Under the pieces are notes generated by a model. The model saw only the letters and a program-made list of their open reading frames with translations, was not told where the DNA came from and ran no database searches. From positions 1-58,606 of the forward strand of contig CAZJHS010000009.1 of the NCBI GenBank assembly GCA_964545895.1: a stretch of 58,606 nucleotides of DNA, written 5' to 3'. Of the stretch, positions 8,191 to 16,306 are shown piece after piece (position 1 is the stretch's first letter; the number at the start of each line of letters is the position of its first letter). Source of the stretch: UBA6183 sp964545895. GTDB lineage: Bacteria > Bacteroidota > Bacteroidia > UKL13-3. The position numbers and the translations under genes are program-made.

Positions 8191-8989
8191 TTTATTTGGT
8201 AATTTCATGATAGAGCTTGGGGCTAAACCCCATGTTTTACATGCTTCGCCATTTGATGTTTATTTTTTTGACGAACAAAAAATTCTTATTCATTTTATAG
8301 ATTTACAAAAGTTTGAGCAAGCCAATTTAGCACTTCATTTTTTTACTGACCTTACCCAAAAAACAACCACAATTCATCATAAAATAATACATGTTTGGGA
8401 AGATGTTTGGCTTACTAACGAAGCCACTGTTAGAAGCCGGATCAAATCAATACTTGGTTACAACAAAAAAATACATGCACGCCAAACTAAAGTGGTTAGG
8501 CTAGATAAATTAGAAACAACCAATTTTTTAAACAACAATCACCTGCAAAAAGCAACAGGTGCCTATTATAAATTTGGATTAAAATGGCAGGAACAATTGG
8601 TAGCTGTAGCTACCTTTAGTAAAGCCAGAACCATGTATGATGGCCCAATATATTACCGCAGTTTTGAGCTAGAACGATTTGCTACACTGGCTCAAACCAA
8701 TGTGGTTGGCGGATTTAGCAAGCTGGTGCATTTTTTTAGCACAAATATGCATGCCCAACATATTATGACCTATGCTGATAGAGATTGGAGCCAAGGCGAA
8801 AGTTACAGCTTACTTGGTTTTACATTGGTAGAAGAGACCGAACCGCAGCAATTTTTTATTAATAAAAATACACTTCAACGCACAATTGCTCATCAACAAG
8901 CAACACCAGAAAACTGTATTAAAGTATGGAATGCGGGCAGTTTAAAATTTGTACTTGATACAAGAGCTTATGAAACCAATCAAGCCTAA
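8177..8989 (+). CDS. Protein resembling phage homing-endonuclease-like (PD-(D/E)xK plus GNAT-like) proteins
   Basis: The 270 residues resemble, by recalled pattern, a family common in T4-like phages. An N-terminal Vsr/PD-(D/E)xK-like portion has SPFDVYFFDEQKILIHFIDL at about 24-43 and IIHVWEDVWL at about 70-79. SRIKSILGYNKKIHARQ follows. The C-terminal portion contains FLNNNHLQKATGAY, ELERF, VVGGFSKLVHFF, YADRDWSQGESYSLLGF and a final aromatic strand, like a GNAT fold. The acidic catalytic position usual after the core strand appears replaced (IHF), so nuclease activity may be lost. ATG at 8177 is chosen; the frame opens earlier only with TTG. The gene overlaps ykgJ by 14 bp and miaA by 20 bp. 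Function is unknown. Confidence 0.7.
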   Translation: MHQNNLFGNFMIELGAKPHVLHASPFDVYFFDEQKILIHFIDLQKFEQANLALHFFTDLTQKTTTIHHKIIHVWEDVWLTNEATVRSRIKSILGYNKKIHARQTKVVRLDKLETTNFLNNNHLQKATGAYYKFGLKWQEQLVAVATFSKARTMYDGPIYYRSFELERFATLAQTNVVGGFSKLVHFFSTNMHAQHIMTYADRDWSQGESYSLLGFTLVEETEPQQFFINKNTLQRTIAHQQATPENCIKVWNAGSLKFVLDTRAYETNQA

Positions 8990-9905
8990 TTTAATTGTAA
9001 TTTTAGGACCAACTGCCAGCGGCAAAACCAAACTTGCGGCCCAATTAGCCTACACGTTACAAACTGATATTATAAGCGCTGATAGCAGGCAAGTTTATAA
9101 ATACATGAACATTGGTACGGGTAAAGATTATGATGATTATGTAGTAAATAATCAAACTATAAATTACCATTTGCTTGATATAATAGAGCCAGGCCAAAAG
9201 TATAATGTAAGCCTATTTATGCAAGATTTTTTTACTGCATTTAATCAGTTAAATCAACAAGGTAAAACACCTATTTTATGTGGCGGAACAGGCCTTTACA
9301 TACAAGCTGTACTTAGCAATTTTGAATACGCCAATGTGCCCATTAATGAGGTACTGCGTATGGAATTAATAAATCAAACCCACCAAAATTTAATCACTCA
9401 TTTTAATCATTTACCACAAAACGCATACACCCAAAAGGCCGATTTAAGTACTCATAAACGTACAATTAGAGCCATAGAAATAGCTGAGTATATTACCACC
9501 AACAGCTATACTCCGCCTAATAACCCTACAATAATTCCATTAATTATTGGTATAAATCCAACAATTAAATTGCGTAATGCACGTATTGATTTTCGCTTAG
9601 CACAAAGGTTACAACAAGGCATGATTGAAGAAGTAGAAATGCTACTACAAAAAGGAGTTACACACCACGATTTAGTTTATTATGGCTTAGAGTATAAGTT
9701 TATTTCGGAATACCTTAGAAACATGATTTCGCTAACCGAGCTTGAGAACAAATTGGGCATTGCTATTCATCAATATGCCAAACGCCAGATGACCTATTTT
9801 AGAAAAATGGAAAAAGATGGCTTTACAATTAATTGGATTGATGGCGAATTAACCACCAAGCAGCAAGCAGAAATAGCTATGCAAATTATTGGGCAAGCCC
9901 AGTAA
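8970..9905 (+). CDS. miaA: tRNA dimethylallyltransferase
   Basis: This 311-residue cytosolic enzyme transfers a dimethylallyl group to N6 of A37 in tRNAs reading UNN codons. Visible motifs are the P-loop GPTASGKT near residues 13-20, DIISADSRQVYKYMNIGTGK with the catalytic Asp-Ser, LCGGTGLYIQAV and the C-terminal YAKRQMTYFRKM. ATG at 8970 places the P-loop at the usual distance; an upstream TTG at 8949 is less likely. It overlaps the previous gene by 20 bp, so it is read as the last gene of the operon that starts at 6518. Confidence 0.95.
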   Translation: MKPIKPNLIVILGPTASGKTKLAAQLAYTLQTDIISADSRQVYKYMNIGTGKDYDDYVVNNQTINYHLLDIIEPGQKYNVSLFMQDFFTAFNQLNQQGKTPILCGGTGLYIQAVLSNFEYANVPINEVLRMELINQTHQNLITHFNHLPQNAYTQKADLSTHKRTIRAIEIAEYITTNSYTPPNNPTIIPLIIGINPTIKLRNARIDFRLAQRLQQGMIEEVEMLLQKGVTHHDLVYYGLEYKFISEYLRNMISLTELENKLGIAIHQYAKRQMTYFRKMEKDGFTINWIDGELTTKQQAEIAMQIIGQAQ

Positions 9906-9912
9906 GTTTTGC

Positions 9913-9920
9913 TACTTTTG
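9913..9920 (+). promoter_or_regulatory. -7 promoter box TACTTTTG
   Basis: This is a perfect TAnnTTTG match, 18 bp before the ATG of the 55-residue Cys-rich gene. An ATTG at 9888-9891 lies about 21 bp upstream and may act as a partial -33. The promoter sits just past the miaA stop codon, so the following two genes probably form a separate unit. Confidence 0.55.
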
Positions 9921-9938
9921 TTGTCTTAAATTTTACAA

Positions 9939-10106
9939 ATGGCTGGATGCGGATATGTATGCCCACAATGCGAAGGGCGAGGATTTACAGAGAATGGCGA
10001 AACTTGTGATTGGTGCAGTACGCCCGATAGTAAATCATCAACCCAAACCACCGATGAAGATTGGATAAAAGAAGTGCATGAAGGAAAATGCTGTGCCGAT
10101 GACTGA
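9939..10106 (+). CDS. Small Cys-rich zinc-ribbon-like protein (55 residues)
   Basis: This short gene encodes MAGCGYVCPQCEGRGF at its start and CDWCS at about 29-33. The two CxxC pairs (VCPQC and CDWC) resemble the zinc modules of DnaJ-type proteins, and a further Cys pair (KCCADD) lies at the C-terminus. It has a well-matched -7 box 18 bp upstream. Its stop lies inside the start of the pseudouridine synthase gene (ATGACTGA, 10099-10106), suggesting coupled translation. I believe similar short proteins exist in Bacteroidota, but function is unknown. Zinc binding is inferred. Confidence 0.75.
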   Translation: MAGCGYVCPQCEGRGFTENGETCDWCSTPDSKSSTQTTDEDWIKEVHEGKCCADD

Positions 10107-10704
10107 TAAAGAATTTAAATACTACGCCATTTTTAAACCATTTGGTGTATTAAGCCAATTTGTTTGCGAGCTTAACTATAAAAAATTATTGGGTGATGTG
10201 TTTGATGTGGAAGACGATGTAATGCCCGTTGGTAGGCTTGACGAGGATAGTGAAGGATTATTAATATTAAGTAATAACGGCCAATTACACCAGCACCTTT
10301 TAGCTCATCAGGTTGAAAAAGAATATTGGGTTTTGGTTGAAGGTGATGTAACGCCCGAAACCATTGAACAATTGAATACAGGTGTTGAAATTTCGCACCA
10401 AAGTGTACTTTATAAAACTAAGCCAGCCATTGTAAAACGAATACCCGATGCAGATTTCCCCGAAAGATATCCGCGTGTGCGTTACCATAAATACAAACCA
10501 CACACTTGGCTTAGCATTACACTAAAAGAAGGCCGATTTAGGCAAGTGCGTAAAATGACTGCAGTAGTTGGCCACCCTACCTTACGATTAGTTAGAGTAC
10601 GTATTGGAAATTACGAGGTAAATACCCAAACACCAGCAGGTAGTATTATGCCAATTAATCCTGATGATTTAGACACATTATTTAACTTTAATCCAGAACA
10701 ATAG
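10099..10704 (+). CDS. rluE: RsuA/RluE-type 23S rRNA pseudouridine synthase
   Basis: This is about 201 residues from the ATG at 10099; an in-frame ATG at 10078 would add 7. It begins YYAIFKPFGVLSQF, then has the catalytic motif GRLDEDSEGLLILSNNG (Asp in GRLD), KEYWVLVEG and the C-terminal GRFRQVRKM. This layout lacks an N-terminal S4 domain and is the RluE form, which modifies U2457 of 23S rRNA in E. coli. The family is certain; the exact site is inferred from architecture. It overlaps the end of the 55-residue Cys-rich gene. Confidence 0.88.
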   Translation: MTDKEFKYYAIFKPFGVLSQFVCELNYKKLLGDVFDVEDDVMPVGRLDEDSEGLLILSNNGQLHQHLLAHQVEKEYWVLVEGDVTPETIEQLNTGVEISHQSVLYKTKPAIVKRIPDADFPERYPRVRYHKYKPHTWLSITLKEGRFRQVRKMTAVVGHPTLRLVRVRIGNYEVNTQTPAGSIMPINPDDLDTLFNFNPEQ

Positions 10705-10712
10705 ATTTTTTA

Positions 10713-10720
10713 TATATTTG
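10713..10720 (+). promoter_or_regulatory. -7 promoter box TATATTTG
   Basis: This is a TAnnTTTG match 19 bp before the ATG of the T9SS cargo gene at 10740. No convincing -33 TTTG was found at 18-21 bp upstream. Confidence 0.45.
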
Positions 10721-10739
10721 AGGTAACAACACACACTAC

Positions 10740-11486
10740 ATGAAAAAATATTTACTACTTTTAACCATAAGCATGGTTGCTTTTTTAGCCAATAGCTATG
10801 CACAATGCACACCCGATGTTGCGTTAAACCATACAGGGTTTTCGCCAGCCAATTTACCTCCTGCATACACAGATGCGCCATACAGCCAAACTTTAAGTTT
10901 TTATGCTGTTAAAGATACAACCTACTTAGTAAATGGTAATTACTATGATGTTGTGATTGACTCTGTACAATTAATGTCGTTATCAGGTATACCAGCGGGC
11001 TTTACCTACAATTGTTTAAACCGTTGTGTAATTGCTGGTGGCCAAGCAGGATGTGCATTACTAAGCGGAAGTGCAGATACAACCCAAATTGGTGGATACC
11101 CAATTACAACACATATTCAAACTTATTTTCACTTAAAAATAGCACCTACAAGTACATTTAATAGGTTTGATTCATCAAGTTCATTTACATTCCGTATTTA
11201 CCGCACTACTGGTTTAGGTGAGTTATTAAATAATTCAGCCCCTGCATTTATTAAGGCTTATCCTAACCCTACAGCAAGTAGTGTTTCGTTCGATTTATCA
11301 GCCTTACCAAACCATAGCCAAGGTGCAGTTAGTATGTTTGATGCTTTAGGACGTAAAGTTTACGAAGGAAATTTTAGCAACAACAACACCGAAGCAATAA
11401 ATGTACAAGGTTTTGATAGGGGAATTTACAAGTGTTTAATACAATGCCAAACAGGTAACTATTACACCACGTTTATTAAGGAATAG
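10740..11486 (+). CDS. Secreted protein with T9SS type A sorting domain
   Basis: This 248-residue protein has a signal peptide (cleavage near SYA-Q, residue 21). The middle region carries several cysteines and no recognised catalytic motif. The C-terminal domain from about 177 is a typical type A T9SS sorting signal: AYPNPTASSVSFDLS, then SMFDALGRKVYEG, then FDRGIYKCLIQ and a terminal basic-hydrophobic strand ending FIKE. It is expected to cross the outer membrane by type IX secretion and be released or anchored at the surface. The function of the N-terminal part is unknown. It is monocistronic, with its own -7 box and a strong terminator. Confidence 0.82.
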   Translation: MKKYLLLLTISMVAFLANSYAQCTPDVALNHTGFSPANLPPAYTDAPYSQTLSFYAVKDTTYLVNGNYYDVVIDSVQLMSLSGIPAGFTYNCLNRCVIAGGQAGCALLSGSADTTQIGGYPITTHIQTYFHLKIAPTSTFNRFDSSSSFTFRIYRTTGLGELLNNSAPAFIKAYPNPTASSVSFDLSALPNHSQGAVSMFDALGRKVYEGNFSNNNTEAINVQGFDRGIYKCLIQCQTGNYYTTFIKE

Positions 11487-11505
11487 TTACGTTTAATAAT
11501 ACACT

Positions 11506-11541
11506 AATAAGGTCGTTTGAGTCATTTCAAACGACCTTATT
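11506..11541. terminator. Bidirectional rho-independent terminator
   Basis: AATAAGGTCGTTTGA (11506-11520) pairs perfectly with TCAAACGACCTTATT (11527-11541) and has T-rich tails on both strands. It separates the convergent T9SS cargo and TonB receptor genes. Confidence 0.92.
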
Positions 11542-11547
11542 TTTTTG

Positions 11548-13872
11548 CTAAATTTTTACGCGAAGTTGAAGGTTAAATGTACGTGGTGCGTCCATGCGAG
11601 CAGGGCGTGTGGCGTACTCTAAATTGGTAAGATTATTAATTAAAAAACTAATGGTAACATTAGGGCTGATATTCATACCAATTCGTGCTTGATGCACCCA
11701 ATCGCCACTACCAATTCTATTCATAAACTGAGTTAAACCAGGAATAAGCACGTATAACAAAGGATCCATTTTATCAAACTTACTGTAGTATTGTACCCCG
11801 TAGCCAATATTTAATTTCCTGTAGCTTATCTCAATATCACCCTTAACCAAATAACGGTTTCTGTATGGTAAAAGCTTATCATTAGCATAAGCACTATCAA
11901 CGCCACCAAAGCTTTTTATAAATTTCCCCAAATACGTAATTGGATTACGCGATGCAGTATCATTAGCCAAATTAACAGGAAAACTATAAGTATACCCAGC
12001 CAACACATTTATCATCACATCACCAATGTTACCATTTCCACTCACCGATATTTCGGTACCTGCTACCCTGGCTTGTTGTAGGTTTAATGCTTTAAAGCCA
12101 AAAGTCCCTAGAGGCAGTTCTTGCGTTGCTTTTTCGTACTGATCAAACTTAAACTCAATCAAATGAGTGTATTCTTGCCAAAACAAAGCCCAATCTGCCT
12201 GTCCATTCCAATTGCCAATTTTAAATCCTTGTTTAACGCCAATTTCGGTAGTCCATCCAAACTCAGTTTTTAAATCTGGATTAGGGAAAACACGTAAGAT
12301 GGCTACTCTATCATTTACATATCGTTCGCCAATTGTAGGAAAGCGGTAACCCTCGCCATAATTTGCACGTAAGTATGTTTTTTTTGCCACTTGGTAATTA
12401 GCACCCAACTTAAACATGGGCCTTCTATTTTCTTTGTTGGCATCAATTCTATTAAACTCATATCGTGTACCAGCACTCACATTCCATTTCTCACGCATAT
12501 AATCGGCCTGCGAAAAAAACGCATAAGAGTAGCCTATATAACGGCCACTGTAAATATTACTTACAGCCGTAGTGTAGGTACCATAAAAACCAGAGGTTGT
12601 AGTAATATGTTTAGGCCACTTTCGCTGCCAAGTATAGTCTAAACCTGTTTGCTGTGCATTTGCATTATATAAATTTCTATTCAAAGTTTGATCAACGAAA
12701 CGAACAATGTTGTACGACCTTACTTTTAATGCGTGTGTGGTTTTGTTATTAGGAGATTGATAAGTTACATGCGGATCGAGGGTATAAATACGCCAAAAAT
12801 CTTGTCCAGCACTTCCTGCATAAGGTTTAAGTGAATTTGAATCTCCATCAGCCCAAAGAAAAAAACGACCTGCTTTTTCAAACAATAACATTCCGTTCAG
12901 CCCATAACTTAGTCCTTTAATTTTCTTACTGCGATAACGAGTTTTTAAATAGCTACGTGCCCTAAACTCATCATTCTCCTGCAAATGGCTTCTTACCATA
13001 TTTACATTGGCACTAACAACTAAATCAAAATTACCCATTTTTTGCTTGTGGCTAAAAAATGCACCTGTAGTAAATGGTGATGTAGTTCGCTCCCACCACG
13101 CTGCATAAGCCCTACGCGGGTTATCTGTTATTCCTTGATAAGTGGTAAACTTGGTTTCGGGTTTATTTCCAGCCCAACCAGTTCGCACATTTATGCTTCC
13201 GTTTAAAGCCGATGAACCATATAAAACCGAAGTTGCTCCTTTAACTACTTCTATTTGTTCGGCTGCTTCTATCGGAAGCAACTTCCATCTTATATCACCT
13301 AAATCGCCACCCATCAAAGGCATATCATCTAACAAAATAATAACCCTACTGCCCACACTGTAACTGTATCCAACACCACCACGCATGCTCACTTGCCCTT
13401 CAATTACACTGACACCAGGTACTTTATTTACCACATCACTTAAATCATTAGCGTTAGTATAAGCTATTAAATTAGGCTTTATGATATTCATGGTCATTAC
13501 CTCTTGAGCTGCCTTACGCTCAATTTTCCCCCCCGAAAAAACAAATTGATCCAATTGATTTATTTCGGGCTCAAGCAAAATGGTAATTTCAGCTTGGCTA
13601 CCCAAAATTTCTATTCTTCTCTCGTACGATTTAAAGCCCAATGCTCTTACCCTAACAGTGTATTTACCTGAGTTAATTTTTATCGAAAAAAAACCAGCTG
13701 TATCTGTTTGTGTTCTATTGGTACCTAATGTAATTGCAGCATAGCCTATCGGTTGATTGGTATTTGCAATGGCAACCTTGCCAACTAATGTAGCCGTTTG
13801 CGCTTGTACTTTTAGTGTACATGCAAAAATTAGCAACAGTAAAAAATTTACTTTCAAGTATTTATACGTCAT
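11548..13872 (-). CDS. TonB-dependent outer-membrane receptor
   Basis: This 774-residue protein has a signal peptide to about residue 25, then a carboxypeptidase-regulatory-like beta domain (about 26-110). The plug domain (about 120-235) shows VNKVPGVSVIEGQVSMRGG, VIILLDDMPL and VVKGATSVLYGSSALNGSINV. A 22-stranded barrel is predicted to follow and ends in RTFNLQLRVKI. It imports a substrate across the outer membrane using TonB energy. The substrate is not predictable; no SusD partner is adjacent, so it is not a Sus-type glycan system. A siderophore, vitamin or metal complex is more likely. It is monocistronic, with the shared terminator at 11506-11541. Confidence 0.93.
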   Translation of the reverse strand: MTYKYLKVNFLLLLIFACTLKVQAQTATLVGKVAIANTNQPIGYAAITLGTNRTQTDTAGFFSIKINSGKYTVRVRALGFKSYERRIEILGSQAEITILLEPEINQLDQFVFSGGKIERKAAQEVMTMNIIKPNLIAYTNANDLSDVVNKVPGVSVIEGQVSMRGGVGYSYSVGSRVIILLDDMPLMGGDLGDIRWKLLPIEAAEQIEVVKGATSVLYGSSALNGSINVRTGWAGNKPETKFTTYQGITDNPRRAYAAWWERTTSPFTTGAFFSHKQKMGNFDLVVSANVNMVRSHLQENDEFRARSYLKTRYRSKKIKGLSYGLNGMLLFEKAGRFFLWADGDSNSLKPYAGSAGQDFWRIYTLDPHVTYQSPNNKTTHALKVRSYNIVRFVDQTLNRNLYNANAQQTGLDYTWQRKWPKHITTTSGFYGTYTTAVSNIYSGRYIGYSYAFFSQADYMREKWNVSAGTRYEFNRIDANKENRRPMFKLGANYQVAKKTYLRANYGEGYRFPTIGERYVNDRVAILRVFPNPDLKTEFGWTTEIGVKQGFKIGNWNGQADWALFWQEYTHLIEFKFDQYEKATQELPLGTFGFKALNLQQARVAGTEISVSGNGNIGDVMINVLAGYTYSFPVNLANDTASRNPITYLGKFIKSFGGVDSAYANDKLLPYRNRYLVKGDIEISYRKLNIGYGVQYYSKFDKMDPLLYVLIPGLTQFMNRIGSGDWVHQARIGMNISPNVTISFLINNLTNLEYATRPARMDAPRTFNLQLRVKI

Positions 13873-13960
13873 AAATAGTGGTACAAAATATAAAAAACAG
13901 CGTACTTTTTTGCATGTTGCTTTTATTTATGTTGATATTGCAGGAGGATAACGAGTAATA

Positions 13961-14311
13961 ATGGGTATTAAAAACGCACGGCAACAAGAAAATATACACA
14001 TCCTGTTTTGGTTAATAAAGGATTCGTGTTGGATGATGCAGTTTAAAGAATTAGCAACCTTAATGATTATACCAACAATAGGTATTGCAATCTGGATTTT
14101 AATACAATCACGCCAATCAATTAAACGATTTTTACCCAACCTAGCGGTGCTATTTTGGATTACAGCCAATGCACTTTGGATGCTTGACGAGTTTTTTGCG
14201 TTAAGTTTAATTAACTATTCGTTAGCACTTTTTTGCTTAGGCATATTAAGCATATTAAGCTACATATATATTATTTTAACAGCCCCAAAACCGCGGCCCA
14301 ACAACAAGTAG
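13961..14311 (+). CDS. Small multi-pass membrane protein
   Basis: This 116-residue protein has about three hydrophobic helices (about 33-50, 60-80 and 85-107), the motif LFWLIKDSCWMM near the N-terminus and a LFWITANALWMLDEFF segment. The pattern is conserved-looking and Trp-rich, and I recall similar uncharacterised proteins in Bacteroidota, but no function is known. The AGGAGG at 13942-13947 is 13 bp from the ATG, too far to be a convincing ribosome site. It lies in a short interval divergent from the TonB receptor. Confidence 0.65.
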   Translation: MGIKNARQQENIHILFWLIKDSCWMMQFKELATLMIIPTIGIAIWILIQSRQSIKRFLPNLAVLFWITANALWMLDEFFALSLINYSLALFCLGILSILSYIYIILTAPKPRPNNK

Positions 14312-14436
14312 CTAAATATAACAATAATTTATAGGTAATTATTGAGTAAATAAAAAAACAAATACTAATTTTACGCGGTTTTTAAAGTCGTACAAGGCTT
14401 TTTCGAAACGTTTACATTGTTTATAATAGAACATTA

Positions 14437-15759
14437 ATGGATAAAATTAAAAATAGGTTTGAAGAAATTGGCTTACCTAAAGCAGCAGAAATCAAAGAAT
14501 TTTTAAAAGCCAATGCGGAAGTTCAAATGGGAACTTACAATTTGGATGCGGTTACATCTGGAATGAAGGGAATGATTGGTTTAATTACCGAAACTTCATT
14601 ACTTGACGCAGAAGAAGGAATTCGTTTCAGAGGATTTAGTATCCCTGAATTGAGAGAAAAACTTCCACGTTTAGAAGGAACTACCGAGCCATTACCAGAA
14701 GGATTGTTCTACTTAATGTTAACAGGCGAAATTCCATCGTACGATGATATGTACGAAGTAGGTAGCAACTGGACTAAACGTTCTGTTGTGCCTAAACACG
14801 TTTTTGAAGTAATTGATGCGTTGCCTACATCAACGCACCCAATGACCCAGTTTTCGGTAGCAATTATGGCTATGCAAACTGAAAGTGAGTTTGCTGCTGC
14901 ATACCGCAACGGTGTAAACAAAAAAGATTACTGGTTACATACCTTTGAAGATACCATGAATTTAATTGCTCGCCTTCCTCGTGTGGCAGCATATATCTAT
15001 CGCAGAACATACAAAAACAACGTACACATTGAACCAAACCCGAAATTAGACTGGGCAGGTAACTTTGCTCACATGTTGGGTTATGGCGAAAACGAAGGAT
15101 TTAAAGAGTTGATGCGTTTATACATGGTTATCCATGCCGATCATGAAGGTGGTAACGTATCTGCACATACAACCCATTTGGTGGGTTCTGCTTTAAGCGA
15201 TCCTTACTTAGCATTCTCTGCTGCAATGAACGGCTTAGCCGGACCATTACACGGATTAGCTAATCAAGAAGTAATTCGTTGGGTATTGGAATTACAAGAA
15301 GCTTTAGGTGGCGGAAAACCAAGCAAACAACAAATTGAAGATTACATTAACAAAACCATTAACGAAGGTAAAGTTGTACCAGGATACGGACACGCAGTAT
15401 TGCGTAAAACCGATCCACGCTTTACTGCACAAATGGAATTTGCTAAAACACATATGCCAACTGATGAATTAGTAAACATTGTTTGGGATGTGTATGATAT
15501 TGCTCCTCGCATTTTAGGAAGCTACAAAAAAATTAAAAATCCATTCCCTAACGTTGATGCACATAGCGGTGCGCTATTATTGCATTACGGCATGAAAGAA
15601 TACGATTTCTTTACCGTATTGTTTGGTGTTTCGCGTGCATTGGGTGTATTAACCTCGTTAGTTTGGGATAGAGCTTTAGGATTAGCATTAGAGCGTCCTA
15701 AATCAGTAACCTCTGATTGGATTAAAAACAAAATTGCCGCTCAAGCGCAAGCAAAATAA
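14437..15759 (+). CDS. gltA: Citrate synthase, eukaryote-like type
   Basis: This 440-residue enzyme condenses acetyl-CoA and oxaloacetate to citrate, the entry of the TCA cycle. Motifs are HADHEGGNVSAHTTHLVGSA, GLAGPLHGLANQEV with an active-site His, VPGYGHAVLRKTDPR with the second His, and NVDAHSGALL with the catalytic Asp. These segments are nearly those of the mitochondrial enzyme rather than the E. coli hexameric type. The stop codon overlaps the lptE start (TAATG), so lptE is probably translated by re-initiation after citrate synthase. No allosteric NADH-binding N-terminal domain of the E. coli type is seen. Confidence 0.95.
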   Translation: MDKIKNRFEEIGLPKAAEIKEFLKANAEVQMGTYNLDAVTSGMKGMIGLITETSLLDAEEGIRFRGFSIPELREKLPRLEGTTEPLPEGLFYLMLTGEIPSYDDMYEVGSNWTKRSVVPKHVFEVIDALPTSTHPMTQFSVAIMAMQTESEFAAAYRNGVNKKDYWLHTFEDTMNLIARLPRVAAYIYRRTYKNNVHIEPNPKLDWAGNFAHMLGYGENEGFKELMRLYMVIHADHEGGNVSAHTTHLVGSALSDPYLAFSAAMNGLAGPLHGLANQEVIRWVLELQEALGGGKPSKQQIEDYINKTINEGKVVPGYGHAVLRKTDPRFTAQMEFAKTHMPTDELVNIVWDVYDIAPRILGSYKKIKNPFPNVDAHSGALLLHYGMKEYDFFTVLFGVSRALGVLTSLVWDRALGLALERPKSVTSDWIKNKIAAQAQAK

Positions 15760-16262
15760 TGAGCGTTAAACAACATTTTATTATTTACCTAACAGCCGGT
15801 TTGTTTTTACTTACCGGCTGTGGTTTTTATTCGCATACAGGTGCATCTGTTGATGGAAAAACATTTTCTGTCGATTACATTACCAATGTATCGAGCATTG
15901 TTATGCCGACCTTTAGCCAAATAATAACCGAGCGTTTAAAAACCAAATTTATAAACGAAACAACCCTTAAGCTAACCCAGCAAAATGCCGATGTTAAATT
16001 TAGCGGCAAAATACTCAGCTACACCACAGCCCCAGTAGCGGTTCAGGGTAACCAACAAAACGCAGTAAACAGGTTAACTGTTACTATTGAAATTACCTAC
16101 GAAAATACCAACGACCCAACCAAAAACTTTACCCAACAATTCACCAATTTTGTTGATTATTCATCAACAGAAAACTTCTCAAGCATTGAAGGTGATTTAG
16201 TTAATAAAGTAACTGATATTTTGGTTCAAGATGTTTTTAATAAAGCATTCATCAACTGGTAA
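15759..16262 (+). CDS. lptE: LPS-assembly lipoprotein LptE
   Basis: This 167-residue lipoprotein (lipobox LLTGC, Cys21) is followed by the alpha/beta fold of the LptE family, with FSVDYITNVSSIVMPTFSQI, then the long helix ITERLKTKFINETTLKLT and a final helix ending in IQ/VFNKAFINW. LptE plugs LptD at the outer membrane and delivers lipopolysaccharide to the surface. It overlaps the citrate synthase stop by 1 bp. The next gene starts 44 bp later. lptC lies elsewhere in the window at 32110-32652. Confidence 0.85.
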   Translation: MSVKQHFIIYLTAGLFLLTGCGFYSHTGASVDGKTFSVDYITNVSSIVMPTFSQIITERLKTKFINETTLKLTQQNADVKFSGKILSYTTAPVAVQGNQQNAVNRLTVTIEITYENTNDPTKNFTQQFTNFVDYSSTENFSSIEGDLVNKVTDILVQDVFNKAFINW

Positions 16263-16306
16263 TTCTTTAATTCCAAAAAAAATCGTTTTATTCGCATACT
16301 TACAGC

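Noticed and set aside
13942..13947. AGGAGG as a Shine-Dalgarno site before 13961
   Set aside because: It is 13 bp from the ATG, too far, and Bacteroidota rarely rely on such sites.
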